A stretch of 64,000 nucleotides of DNA. Source: Aphidius gifuensis. Its lineage: Eukaryota; Arthropoda; Insecta; Hymenoptera; Braconidae. A program made the position numbers and the translations under genes. Below are positions 23,195 through 34,374 of this stretch, one piece after another (the stretch's first letter is position 1; every line of letters starts with the position of its first letter). Under the pieces are notes generated by a model. That model was not told the DNA's origin, made no database searches, and saw only the letters and a program-made list of their open reading frames with translations. The stretch covers positions 16,062,177-16,126,176 of the forward strand of contig NC_057791.1 of NCBI RefSeq assembly GCF_014905175.1, in the 5' to 3' direction.

Positions 23195-23500
23195 TATTAT
23201 ATCATGATTCATGAATAATAAATTAATTTATTTGTTATGATTGTACTTTACATCATCTAATAATTGTCAATAATGATCAGCTGTTTAATTAGAATGTCAC
23301 ATGAAGTGATATGTCACTTTTGACAGTTAAAATAATAAATAACAACAATTAAAAATTGGTAAAAATCCAGTTGTTATTGTTTGGGCCCAGGACAACTGTT
23401 TTATATGATTTGAAGTTCGTACGAAACGTCGAGAGAAATCGAATAAATATATCGAGACTTGAGCAACATGAAATTATATTTTTAAAAAATGCTGTGTTTG
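23195..23500 (+). promoter_or_regulatory. Array upstream module, copy 6 (shortened)
   Basis: Core with the TTCGTACGAA palindrome near 23415. The second part with aacgcgtatataa is deleted; sequence jumps at about 23508 to the final ATCGAT portion. It precedes MATH-BTB 5. Confidence 0.55.
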
Positions 23501-23752
23501 TTTAATCGATTAGATTATAAAGCGGTTTATCGATGATAAAGCGTTGGATGCAGTCCGATGTAGGATTTCCGTAATATCCAAAACGCATTGTCCCATTGTA
23601 CCTTGTTGTGGTTAATTATTGTGCCCATGTACACTATAATAAGAGTTAAGTTTGGTTAAGTTATAAAAATAAGCAAATACGAATCTGCCAAAAAGAAATT
23701 TATTAATCTAAAAAAGAATATTAATTATTAATCAACACCATCATTGACAATC

Positions 23753-24793
23753 ATGTCAGGACTTGCTGGATATAGTAATATAACTGTCGCTACTGGTATT
23801 GAATGTTGTGAATTTACGTATGAATGGACAATTAAAAACTTCAATCAGTGGGCCAGAAAAATAATTCAATCACCAAGTTTTTCATCTAATTATGGTGATT
23901 TTGATGATAAATGGATTTTGGGAATACATTCAGATCTTATGCCTACAGCCGGGGGCTATATAAATATAAGTGTTTATCTGAATCTTCAATCATTCAATAA
24001 TACTTCACAATTACAAACAAGTTGTAGAATATCAATAAATGATATAAATGAAACAACTAAAGAATTTTCTGTAAATTTCAGTAAATTTCCAACAATAACA
24101 AAATGGATTAGTTGTTTTTATAATGTGTCAAATCCAAATCAATATGCAGCAAATGGTGACCTTAAAGTTTGTTGTACAATAAGAATGTCAAAAAAACCAA
24201 CAAATAATTCTAATGGAATTTCAACATTTAATGCAACACCAAAACTGGGTGTCGATTTGAAAAAACTTTTGTTAAATGAAGAATCAGCTGATGTTACAAT
24301 TCAAGTGGGTCAAAAATCATTTCATGCAATCAAAGGAATTCTTGCAGTACGTAGTCCTGTTTTTGCTGCAATGTTTAATCATAAAGAATTCAAAGAAAAT
24401 GAAAAAAATGAAGTTGTCATTGAAGATATTGATGAAGATGTTTTTGAAGAATTTTTACATTATATTTATACTGATGAATCACCAAATATTGACAAAATGC
24501 CAATGGAACTACTTGCTGTTGCTGAAAAATATCAGGTTGATTGTCTTAAAAATATTTGTGAAGGTGTAACATGCCGAAAGATAGACTTTGAGAATGTTGC
24601 AAGTAAATTTGTTTTTTCTGATAGATATAATCTCGAAAAACTAAATCTAAAATGTTTAGAATTTATGAAAAGAAATTTACGAGATGTTATGGCAAATAAA
24701 ACATTTCAAGCTTACAAAAAAAAATATCCTGAAATTTTTGTGGGTGTTCTTGAGGAATTGCTGTTGTCAGCAAATTCAGTTAATTACAATTAA
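23753..24793 (+). CDS. MATH-BTB (SPOP-like) protein 5
   Basis: Single exon, 346 residues from the ATG at 23753. The MATH domain begins CEFTYEWTIKNFNQWA (about residue 20). The BTB domain (about 168-275) differs from the others at otherwise fixed places: EESADV, SFHAIKGIL for SFRAIKGIL and FNHKEFKEN for FDHE-FKEN. The tail matches copy 4. All structural parts are present, so it looks functional. A Cullin-3 adaptor role is inferred from the family. Confidence 0.9.
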   Translation: MSGLAGYSNITVATGIECCEFTYEWTIKNFNQWARKIIQSPSFSSNYGDFDDKWILGIHSDLMPTAGGYINISVYLNLQSFNNTSQLQTSCRISINDINETTKEFSVNFSKFPTITKWISCFYNVSNPNQYAANGDLKVCCTIRMSKKPTNNSNGISTFNATPKLGVDLKKLLLNEESADVTIQVGQKSFHAIKGILAVRSPVFAAMFNHKEFKENEKNEVVIEDIDEDVFEEFLHYIYTDESPNIDKMPMELLAVAEKYQVDCLKNICEGVTCRKIDFENVASKFVFSDRYNLEKLNLKCLEFMKRNLRDVMANKTFQAYKKKYPEIFVGVLEELLLSANSVNYN

Positions 24794-25089
24794 GTAAGTC
24801 ATAAAGAAAAAAATATTCATTGGTGTTTTGTTGATGAAAAAAAAAAAAAAAAAAACAAAAAAACAATTTTATCTATTTTATATTAAACATGTTGAACTAA
24901 CTTCTGTAATTTTTTTCTAAGCCTCTATTTTAATAAAAAAAGAAAAAATATTAAAAAATTAATTTTTATCGAGATATTTTTTTAAAAACCTTATCCTTTT
25001 TTTGTTGTCAAGTTGTTCTTGAAATATAAATTCATTATACTCATTATTTATAGTAATATTATAATTTTAAAATATTTATTATGCTAATA

Positions 25090-25250
25090 TGCATACGAAT
25101 TCGTTTGTTAAGAATACTGTTGTACTTGATAAAATTCTTTTCAGTATTAAATCTGCACTCGTCTGATTCAGCTGGTTTACAAGGCATAATTGTTCCTGAG
25201 GAGTTGCTGAGATACTTGATTCCAATCCTTTTGTAAAATTAATTTAATTT
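25090..25250 (-). pseudogene. Third-family exon A fossil
   Basis: A close copy of 21905-22040 (AESDECRF, KNFIQY, NSILNK frame on the - strand). No exon B remains here. Confidence 0.45.
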
Positions 25251-25264
25251 AAATTTGTAATATT

Positions 25265-25745
25265 AGCTAAATATTTTTTAACATTTTAATATTGTTTTTT
25301 AATTGTTGATGAATTTGAATCAATCATCACCACGTAAATAACAATTGAAATCAATAGAAAAATTATTTGGAAAATTAAATAGAATTATATTATTTAATTT
25401 ATTTAAAAAATTATTTTTTTTTCTATTAAATATTAGCAAAGTAAATTTTTACAAAATATTATATCTCATATGAAAATTGACAAATTAATCGTATGTCATA
25501 TTTTTCATCATGAGTCATTCATTCATGACACAAAATTAAAAAAAAAGAATTTATCGTTCGATTAATATTATTTTGTTTATCTCTTTGTGATAATTAATAT
25601 TTGTTTCTCACGAATCTCAATTAATACTTAAATACATCAAAGAAAAAAAATTAGAAAATACAAGTAGTTTTAATAGCTTTTTTTGCAGAGTATCAAAATA
25701 AATATTTTTATCATTAAAAAGGCAAGAAATAACAACTGGATAAAA
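25265..25745. repeat. A/T-rich array block, copy 2 of 4
   Basis: Near-identical to 22090-22545, with a short insertion (gagtcattcattcatg) near 25510. Confidence 0.8.
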
Positions 25746-25759
25746 ATAAATTGATATAA

Positions 25760-26660
25760 AGTAAATATATTAAAATTCGAACATTATTAAATAAAATTAA
25801 TTATTAAATAAAATTAATTTTATTAAATATTAATTATTATTTTTGCATTATAAATAATTAATTATTATTAAATATTTTCTATAAATTATATTACAAGTAA
25901 ATTTTTAAATGTTTCCTGTAAATGAATGATACAATATTGGTAATAAATTCGAAACAATTATTTAAAAATTATTATTCAAAAGTATATTGTTAAACTAAAT
26001 ATTTTTATATGTTCTATTATATATACTACTTTGAATTTATTTAATTCCTGTTGTTGCCAGAAAGTGGCAACTCACACACGCAGACACACAGATGCATATT
26101 GAAACTAAAAATATCATCAAAATGTAATCAAATTCATTTTGTATTGCTAGTAAATTACAAAGTGTGATTCGAAAAAAATTACCTTATAATTAATTATTGT
26201 AATTTTTAATTAAATTTTGTAACATGAAAAAATTTTGAAAAGTTGAAAACACCTGTGAAAAAAAAATAAAATGAAAAATACATAGGTCAATAATAAAATA
26301 CGAAAATATTTTTAACTAATAATTTTATAAATAATAAAATAAAATAAACATGATAAATTTTAAGAATCATTTATTTGTCGATGTGCATAACAAGAGTACA
26401 AATATTTTACGAAAGTATAAAAAGAATTGAATTATTTTAATTTCACAGTAGATTATTTTTTTTTTTTTTTTACTTTTAATTTTATTAATAAAATTAATAA
26501 TGATTACTATGTGCTGATATTATAAGCAAAAAGAAAAAAACTAAAAATTAACTTTTAGAAAAAAATATATTTTTTTTATTTTTTCTTAAAAAAGTAGTGA
26601 GACACAAACAATTTAGAGGAAAAAATATATTGTCTATTTACGAAAATAACGATAATTCTT
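25760..26660. other. A/T-rich gap and 3' flank of CDC5L
   Basis: The first part keeps array-unit remnants (to about 26010). Sequence changes character near 26040 (a CA/GA-rich patch about 26075-26095). No gene is seen; the last few hundred bases are probably the CDC5L 3' UTR. Confidence 0.5.
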
Positions 26661-26666
26661 GAAGTA

Positions 26667-28979
26667 CTAAATATCTTGTAATGATTTTTCACGTTCAACT
26701 TGTCTATAAAGATCTTCATTCAAGCAACTAACTCTTCTTGTCAAAGCAGCATCTTCTTGACTTTGAAGAAATTTAAATGTTGATAGTTCAAGTTGTGCCT
26801 GTTCAACTTGTTCCCATAAATCATCAAGTTGTTTTGTTAATACTTGGGCACGTGTTTGATAACCACCAGTTAATATTTTTAATTTATTTTCCATTTTAGT
26901 AGCAAGTCTAGCTTCACGAACCATATGATTACGATTTTCTTCTAATTTTCTTTTGTATGCTTCAATTCTGTCTTTTTTAATAGCAAGTGTTGCTCTTGTA
27001 TAACGTTTTTGTGGTTCTAAATATAATATTTGACCAAGACATTCTTCCCATACAGTTGTATAAGCATCAATACCTAATTCTCCATGTGCCATACCTTCTT
27101 TAACAATTTGCATTTCATCAGCAATCATTTTACTAGCACTATCTAAATCTTCTTTATCATAATCTTCATATGGATGATCTTCAATATACTTTTGTGCTTG
27201 TGAAATTATTGTTTGTCCACGTTTTGTATTACTTTGTTGAACTGGATTTAAAACAGCATCATATTGCATAATACCAATCATTTCTTTTTTAATTAATTCT
27301 TCAGCTTTTTGAAGATCAGTTAATGAGCCACTATCACGAAAAATATCTGTATTTACTTCAGATGGTCTTGGTAAATTTCTTTGTATAACTTTTGATCTTT
27401 TTTCTAATTCTTTCTTTTGTTGTAGTAAATATTCTTCATGTTTTCTAGCATCAATATCAGCTTGATCTTCAATAATATTATCATCTTGATTATCAGCTGT
27501 TTCATCAGCTACTTCATTATCTGGTATGACAATTTGATAATCATTTTTTGGTGCTGGTAATGCACCAAGATCAAGTGATAATTGTTGTTTTAATTGTTTT
27601 TGTTCAGCTGGTGTTTCAGCTCCGTCAATACTTGTTTCTGGATTAATATTTAATTTATCTCTGACCGGTGTTGGTGCTAAAATACCTGGTGTATTTTTAA
27701 CTGATCCAGGTGTATTGAATGAAGATGATAATGGAGTACCATCATTTTGTTTTTGTACTCTAAATGGTGTTGCTAATATTGTATTTGGTGTTGGTGTTGC
27801 ATTTGATAATGGTACAACACTACCAAAATTTGGATTATATAATGGTGTATTTAATCCACCTTTTAATGGTGTATCAACATGTGTTAATGCCATGACATTT
27901 TGGGCTTCTTGAAAAACACGATCAGTAACAAGTGGTGTTCTTGGTGTTGCTGTTGCATTTGGTGTTAATGAATAATCAGCCAATAAACTATCAGATAATG
28001 TTATACCACTTTCAGCAGCATATTCACGTGCAAATTCAGATGCACGTCCAAATTTAACAACTTGTTGTAATTCAGCATCAGATATTTGTGGTTCTGGTAC
28101 AACTAATTTACTTCTTTTTCTAACTGGTTCATCACTATCCAACATTCCCATTGGTATATCATTTTCTTTTTTATTTTTTAATTTTTGTTTATCTTTCAGA
28201 CGTTCTTGTACTTCTCGATCAAGTCTTAGCTCACCATCTAAATGTTGTTGACGCATTTTTGAAAAATCAGCAGCTAATGGATCAACATGTTCATTTGATG
28301 TATCATAAAAACCAGCTGATGGCTTTTTTTCAAATGGTATTTCAGCATTATAATTAACACCACGTTTACGTTTATTATTTGGATTAACTGTTATTCCAGC
28401 AGCACATAATTCTCGTCTTTTTTGTAATGCAACAAGACGTCTTGCTTCTTCAAGTTGCTTTTCACGAGCCTTACGTTTAGCTTTTTTACCCTGAGTATTT
28501 GCTAATCTTGCACGAGCTTCAGACAACATTTCAAGTTCATCTTCATCCATATCTTTTGGATCTGGACGAGCTGGTTTTGTTTCTGGATTTGGATCAATTT
28601 CACCAGGTTTTAGCTTTCTTGGATCATCAATACCATCTTCACCCTCTTCTTTTTTTTGTGCTTGATCCAATAAATATTCATAACGTTCAAGACACTGACT
28701 GGCAGTACGACCAATCATTGGTGCAATTGTTCTCCATTGCGTTGGCATATATTTAATAGTATGCAAAAGCTTTTCATCCTCTTCTCGGCTCCATTCAGTT
28801 TTTTTAATGCTTGGATCAAGCCACTCATACCAACGAGACTTGCATTGTTTTGCTGATTTTTTATGGAGTACTGATGCAATTCGGCTCCATTGGTTTTTAC
28901 CGTATTTCATCATACTACTTTTCAGGAATTCATCCTCTGTATTTTTCCAAATACCACCTTTTACCATTATTCTTGGCAT
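26667..28979 (-). CDS. CDC5L: Cell division cycle 5-like protein (Prp19 complex)
   Basis: A single exon encodes 770 residues, close to the usual length (about 800) of CDC5L. Two N-terminal Myb repeats are clear: residues about 8-56 (NQWSRIASVLHKKSAKQCKS) and 59-106 (TEWSREEDEKL, QWRTIAP). They are followed by a basic stretch near 165-195 (KKAKRKAREKQ), a central Thr-Pro-rich region and a charged, coiled-coil-like C-terminus. CDC5L is a core member of the Prp19 (NineTeen) complex of the spliceosome and acts in the nucleus. It is the only ordinary host gene inside the MATH-BTB array and lacks introns here. The start MPRIMVKGGIW matches the family start. Confidence 0.97.
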   Translation of the reverse strand: MPRIMVKGGIWKNTEDEFLKSSMMKYGKNQWSRIASVLHKKSAKQCKSRWYEWLDPSIKKTEWSREEDEKLLHTIKYMPTQWRTIAPMIGRTASQCLERYEYLLDQAQKKEEGEDGIDDPRKLKPGEIDPNPETKPARPDPKDMDEDELEMLSEARARLANTQGKKAKRKAREKQLEEARRLVALQKRRELCAAGITVNPNNKRKRGVNYNAEIPFEKKPSAGFYDTSNEHVDPLAADFSKMRQQHLDGELRLDREVQERLKDKQKLKNKKENDIPMGMLDSDEPVRKRSKLVVPEPQISDAELQQVVKFGRASEFAREYAAESGITLSDSLLADYSLTPNATATPRTPLVTDRVFQEAQNVMALTHVDTPLKGGLNTPLYNPNFGSVVPLSNATPTPNTILATPFRVQKQNDGTPLSSSFNTPGSVKNTPGILAPTPVRDKLNINPETSIDGAETPAEQKQLKQQLSLDLGALPAPKNDYQIVIPDNEVADETADNQDDNIIEDQADIDARKHEEYLLQQKKELEKRSKVIQRNLPRPSEVNTDIFRDSGSLTDLQKAEELIKKEMIGIMQYDAVLNPVQQSNTKRGQTIISQAQKYIEDHPYEDYDKEDLDSASKMIADEMQIVKEGMAHGELGIDAYTTVWEECLGQILYLEPQKRYTRATLAIKKDRIEAYKRKLEENRNHMVREARLATKMENKLKILTGGYQTRAQVLTKQLDDLWEQVEQAQLELSTFKFLQSQEDAALTRRVSCLNEDLYRQVEREKSLQDI

Positions 28980-28999
28980 TTTTATTCTTAATTAATCCA

Positions 29000-29320
29000 A
29001 ATTAATTTTAATTATTAAAATAGTTTTTTTATTGAGACAGTTTTCTAACTCGTGTACACTGTAACGTTTACAAACGTTTACAAACGTTGCTGCTGAGCGC
29101 TGATTACTGACGAACCTGTCAATGTCAAATGATCAAGTGTATGTATGCATATGTATGTATGTGTATGTGTGTGGATCAGTGTGGATCATGGTCCATGGAC
29201 CATGGAGGTAAATAAAGGTACATTCACACTCACTACATTGCTTACGAGTTATGAGTTACGACATCCTACGATAGATTTTTAAAATATAGATATTTCGATT
29301 TGCATATATTTAATACTACA
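29000..29320. promoter_or_regulatory. CDC5L upstream region
   Basis: The upstream side of CDC5L holds a tgtatg microsatellite (about 29138-29172) and an 18-bp perfect palindrome (29187-29204). Array-type sequence begins at about 29330. Confidence 0.4.
29187..29204. repeat. 18-bp perfect palindrome
   Basis: CATGGTCCATGGACCATG equals its own reverse complement. It lies between the CDC5L start and the array sequence that resumes near 29330. Confidence 0.85.
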
Positions 29321-29329
29321 ATGTACTAC

Positions 29330-29470
29330 TACAATAGACTTTTAAAATAACTTACTCAATATTTTTTTACTAAACCACTATTGTAATAAAAAAAAAAAAA
29401 TATTGAAAAATAAATTTTGAAGCAAGTTATAACTTAACTTATTATAATTACAATTTATTGAGTAAGTCAT
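29330..29470 (+). repeat. Displaced MATH-BTB 3' flank
   Basis: Matches the sequence that follows MATH-BTB 4 (about 21380-21460: ttaaaataactcactcaata, taaaccactattgtaat). Here it lies only about 70 bases before the start-proximal part of copy 6, so the normal 2-3 kb spacer and upstream module are missing. Confidence 0.75.
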
Positions 29471-29536
29471 AAAATTGTAACGAGAGATGGAAAAGAAATT
29501 TATTAGTCTAAAGAACGAATATTAATTAACACAATC

Positions 29537-30622
29537 ATGTCAGTACTTGCGGGATCTATAACCCAGGCTTCTATTAAACTTATAACGTCAAAACAAGACT
29601 CTGTTACTGGTATGGAATGTTGTGAATTTAAATATGTATGGACAATTAAAAACTTCAGTCAGTGGGCCGAAAAAATAATTAAATCACCAAGTTTTTCATC
29701 TAATTATGGTGATATTGACGATAAATGGATTTTGGGAATATATTCAGATATTATGCCCAAAGACGGTGACACATGTATATTGGCTGCTCTACAGCTTCAA
29801 TCAGTCAATAAAAATTCACAACCTTCACAACTACAAATACGATATAAAATAACTGTTAATGATCAAAATGAAAGAGCTAAAAAATGTAACTTCACAATAT
29901 TTCCAAAAACAACAAAATGGAATAGTTGGACTAATAAAATAAACTTGTCGAATCCAAGCCAATATTTACCAAATGGTGACCTTAAAATTTGTTGTACAAT
30001 AACATTGTCAAGAACACCAAAAAATGATTATTCTGATATAATTTCAACATTTAATGCAACACCAAAACTAAGTGTCGACTGGAAAAAACTTTTGTTAAGT
30101 GAAAAATCAGCTGATGTTACCATTAAAGTGGGTCAAAAATCATTTCGTGCAATCAAAGGAATTCTTGCAATACGTAGTCCTGTTTTTGCTGCAATGTTTG
30201 ATCATGAAGAGTTCAAAGAAAATGAAAAAAATGAGGTTGTCATTGAAGATATTGAAGAAGATGTTTTTGAAGAATTTTTACATTATATTTATACTGATGA
30301 ATCACCAAATGTTGACAAAATGCCAATGGAACTACTTGCTGTTGCTGAAAAATATCAGATTGATTGTCTTAAAAATATTTGTGAAGAAGCAATTTGCAAA
30401 ACGATAAATGTTGATAATGTTGCAAGTATATTTATTTGTTCTGATAGATATAATCTCAAAAAACTCAATCAAAAATGCTTCGAATTTATGAAAAAAAATT
30501 TACGAGATGTTATGTCAAATATAACATTTCAAGTTTACAAAAAAAAATATCCTGAAATTTTTGTAGGTGCTCTTGAGGAATTGCTGTTGTCAGCAGATTT
30601 AGTTAATTATACAATTGACTAA
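29537..30622 (+). CDS. MATH-BTB (SPOP-like) protein 6
   Basis: Single exon, 361 residues, the longest copy. The MATH domain begins CEFKYVWTIKNFSQWA (about residue 30) and carries extra residues (VNKNSQPSQLQ) where the others have FNNTSQLQ. The BTB domain (about 183-290) has ADVTIKVGQKSFRAIKGIL, RSPVFAAMF and HEEFKEN. The tail has ICSDRYNLKKL. The start-proximal motif (ttattagtctaaagaacgaatattaattaacacaatcATG) is kept, but the upstream module is absent, so its expression may differ from the other copies. Confidence 0.9.
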   Translation: MSVLAGSITQASIKLITSKQDSVTGMECCEFKYVWTIKNFSQWAEKIIKSPSFSSNYGDIDDKWILGIYSDIMPKDGDTCILAALQLQSVNKNSQPSQLQIRYKITVNDQNERAKKCNFTIFPKTTKWNSWTNKINLSNPSQYLPNGDLKICCTITLSRTPKNDYSDIISTFNATPKLSVDWKKLLLSEKSADVTIKVGQKSFRAIKGILAIRSPVFAAMFDHEEFKENEKNEVVIEDIEEDVFEEFLHYIYTDESPNVDKMPMELLAVAEKYQIDCLKNICEEAICKTINVDNVASIFICSDRYNLKKLNQKCFEFMKKNLRDVMSNITFQVYKKKYPEIFVGALEELLLSADLVNYTID

Positions 30623-30889
30623 GTCATAAAATAAAAAATATTCATCGGTATTTTGTTAAAAAAAAAACAGTTTTATATATTTTATATCAACATTTTGATA
30701 TAACTTACTTAATTTGTTTCTAAATCATTATTGTAATATAAAAAAAAAGTATTGAAAAATAAATTTTTATCAATAGACTACTTTGTTTAAAAACCTGTTT
30801 TTTTTTATTGAGTTTTTCTTGAAAAATAAATTCATTATATTCATTATTATTTTGTTATATAAAAAAAAAAAAAAAATTATATTAATTTT

Positions 30890-31030
30890 TAAGGTGTCTT
30901 CAGTCTTGACAATATTTTACTATTATTATGACATGAACTATTTATTTTATATTTTAAAAATATTAATTATAGTAATATACATACCTAGTTTTTTGTTAAG
31001 AATACTGTTGTACTTGATAAAAAAATTTTT
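30890..31030 (-). pseudogene. Third-family fossil (short)
   Basis: Short remnants of exon C/A type, including the GTATGT donor side of exon A, after the 3' flank of MATH-BTB 6. Strongly decayed. Confidence 0.3.
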
Positions 31031-31084
31031 CATTACTTAATTGTAATTTAATTAAAAATTGTAATATTATTTGAATATTTTTTT

Positions 31085-31500
31085 TTACATTGTTTATTAA
31101 TTGTTGATGAATTTGTATCAATCATCACCACGTAAATAACAATTGAAATCAATAGAAAAATTATTTGTAAAATTAAATAGAATTATATTATTTAATTTAT
31201 TTAAAAAATTATTTTTTTTTCTATTAAATATTAGCAAAGTAAATTTTTACAAAATATTATATCTCATATGAAAATTGAAAAATTAATTGTATGTTATATT
31301 TTTCATCTTGACACAAAATTAAAAAAAAATAATTTATCGTTCGATTAATATTATTTTGTTTATCTCTTTGAAATAATTAATATCTGTTCCTCACGAATCA
31401 CAATTGATACTTAAATACATCAAAGAAAAAAAATTAGAAAATACAAGTAGTTTTAATAACTTTTTTTCTAGAGTATCAAAATAAATATTTTTTATTATTA
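31085..31500. repeat. A/T-rich array block, copy 3 of 4
   Basis: Same block as 22090-22545 with a few substitutions; slightly more diverged than copies 1 and 4 are from each other. Confidence 0.8.
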
Positions 31501-31798
31501 ATATGGCAAAAAAAAAAAACAACTGGATAAAAATAAATTGATATAAAGTAAATATATTAAAAGAACATTATTAAATATTTTCATTAAATTATATTACAAG
31601 TAAATTTTTAAATGTTTCCTGTAAATAAATGATACAATATTGATAATAAATTAGAAATTAAATTAATTAAACTATAAGTTTTAAAGTTCTTAAAAAACAA
31701 TGTGATTTACAATTTTTTAAAAGTATATTGTTAAGCTAAATATTTTTATATGTTCCATTATAGAATATAGACAAATACAATAATTATTATAAAGTATA

Positions 31799-33235
31799 TT
31801 AACATTTAAATGAACTAAAAAAAAGTAGCGATGGATTAACTCTTAATGAGTAAGATTTATCATCATTAATTTTAAAAGAAACAAATACGCTTAAATGTAG
31901 TTTACGGTTGTTTGTTAAATTAGCAATTTCTTCGACAATTTCAATGTTTGCTTTTGTATTTTCAATATGGAGAGTTTGTAAATTCGGTAAATTTTTAACA
32001 AGTTCAATGATTGAGCTATTAGTGACTTGAGGACAATTTGCTATTTCCAATCTTGAAATTTCTTTGTTAAACAAACTTCGAATTGACTCATCAGTGATGA
32101 ATTTATTTTCTATATTTGTTCTAATTAAACCAAGATTAAAACTTTCCAATTTATGTAAGTTATTAAGTGCGATTAAACCTTTATCAGTTATATTTGAACC
32201 ACGTACGCATAAAGATCTTAAATTTTTAGAATTATTAATAAGATTTATGAAAAATTCATCTGTAAAACCATAATCCAATTTAAACATTGCATCCTTGAGA
32301 TTTTTCATGTTACTAATGACAGTCATTAAAGCTTTGGTTTCTGGAGATAATACCTGAAAGATAAATAAATTTATTATTATTTATTGAGGAGCAAAAAAAA
32401 TAAATATTATTTTTTTTTTTTATATTGTATTAGTTGTAAAATTTATATACTTACAGAAGAAACCGATGCAGCTGCAGGTCTCTCAGAGAGATTATATTTT
32501 TCAGGTTGACATAAAATGGTACATAATTTTAAAGTACCACTAACTTGTTCTAATGACTTGATCAAAGTCATTGGTAAAGTTGAGTTTTCACATCGCCACT
32601 CAATTATTAATTTTTCAAGATGACTCATGTTACAAAAAACATTATCAAAATCTTTACTTTCCACTTGTTTAAATCTTAATGAAAGTGACGTTAGATTTAA
32701 ACAATTAGATTTAATCAATGGCATAATTCGAGAAAAATGATAACCATATAACTCAAGCTCTGTCAAGTCATCTCCATAGTGATTAATCACATATTTTAAA
32801 TTATCTTCTTTATTTTTAAATGATGCAGTAGTTACACTACGAAAAGCATATGATTTACCCTCTGAATCAACAAAATTGTTGTCCCAATCTTTGCAAACTA
32901 TAAAATTAAAAAAAAATTATTATTAATAAATTATTTTGCTATTTTTTTTTTTCTCTATTTAAAATTACATACTGTTAATTTTGCATTGATTTAAATTACT
33001 TACTTATTTCAAGCCTTGGTTGACTTGCAAATAGTGGCTGCATGCGCATCATGCGCATTTCACGCTGTTTTTTTGTTTTTTCTTTTATCATGACTTCCGT
33101 CAGTTTCTCATCATCAGTTTCTGTTACACACGAACGATCATCATAATTTTTAGTTGTTTTTGTTCGTGGGATCACTTCCTCCACAATCGTCTTGAACGTT
33201 TTACCCCATTCAGCATCAATTTTAACATACTCCAT
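31799..33235 (-). CDS. Leucine-rich-repeat protein, array copy LRR-3
   Basis: Three exons on the - strand: 33235-33004, 32897-32455 and 32353-31799, giving 409 residues. The first exon corresponds to exons 1 and 2 of the other copies joined without an intron (MEYVKIDAEWGKTF ... FASQPRLEI). It then keeps CKDWDNNFVDSEG and LRR-type repeats (LTSLSLRF, LEKLIIEW, LQTLHIEN). The start faces the MATH-BTB gene at 34375 across 1.1 kb, as in the 19032/20244 pair. No signal peptide or F-box is seen. Function unknown. Confidence 0.85.
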
Positions 33236-33699
33236 ATTTCAGGTTATTCTATAAAATAAAAAAATAAAAATCAATGAATTATTCAATTAATAATATGATA
33301 TTGATTATTCATTATTTCAGTCAAATAATAACAGGTTCATTAAATTTTCATAAGCCTCAAATAAATATAAAAATTTTAATTAAAAATAATTAATAAATTG
33401 ATAAATTATTAACACTGTACCTTTTTTTTTTGTTTATCAGTTAGCAATCATTTATAGGATCAATATAACCAATGCAACTGCAGCCTCGCATGGACCACAT
33501 GGCATCCTCACTCTCAAAAAGACTACCTTTTTTTTTTTTTTGCGCACCTCAAAGTTGCAAGTTCCTGATTTTAATTTCTCCAAAATTACTCTACTGAAAA
33601 ATTATTCGAACATATGAAACTATTCCATTTTTTTATCCTTCTATAATAATTGATTATGGCATAATTGACAATATGCATATTGTTGTATTCTAAATATAT

Positions 33700-34145
33700 A
33701 AACAAATTGAAATTTAATTAATAATATATCATGAATAATAAATTAGTTTATTTGTTATGTTTGTACTTTACATCATTTAATAATTGTCAGTAATAATCAG
33801 GTGTTTAATTAGAACGTGACATGTCACTTTTAAATAATAGTTAACAACAATTCAAAAATTTTTGAAAATCCAGTTGTTATTGTTTGGGCTCGGAACAGCT
33901 GTTTTATATGATTTGAAGTTCGTACGAAACGTCGAGAAATCGAATAAATATACCGAGACTTGAGCAACATGAAAGTTATTTTTAAAAAATGCTGTGTTTG
34001 TTTATTATCATAAAAAAATATTATTTTATAATTAAAAATTTTTAATTATAGTGTTGTATATTATCATCATAGTTATCAACGCGTATATAATAGGTTTGTC
34101 AATCGATTATATAGATTTTTCAATTAATCGATTAGATTATGAAAC
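33700..34145 (+). promoter_or_regulatory. Array upstream module, copy 7 (between LRR-3 and MATH-BTB 7)
   Basis: Core with cagctg and TTCGTACGAA at about 33897-33935. The second part with aacgcgtatataa and ATCGAT repeats is at 34077-34140. It is placed in a divergent gene pair. Confidence 0.6.
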
Positions 34146-34374
34146 GGTTTAACGATGATCGAGCGTTCGATAGGGGATTCCCATAATATTGCATAATATC
34201 CAACAACCATTGTGTCTATCAGTGTCTATGTAAATCAATGTAAATACTTGTGCTTCCTGGTGGAAATTTCTCATCGTGCATCAGCCTGAGTTGAGTTTTA
34301 CAAATACACAAATACGATTAGTCTGGTATACAACAATTATTAGTCTAAAAAAACGAATATTTAATAACACAATC

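Noticed and set aside
27715..28995. Four + strand open frames opposite CDC5L
   Set aside because: Antisense shadows of a long, well-supported coding exon.
34276..34374. Upstream in-frame extension of MATH-BTB 7
   Set aside because: The other copies start at the ATG in the conserved acacaatcATG context; the extension overlaps promoter-proximal sequence.
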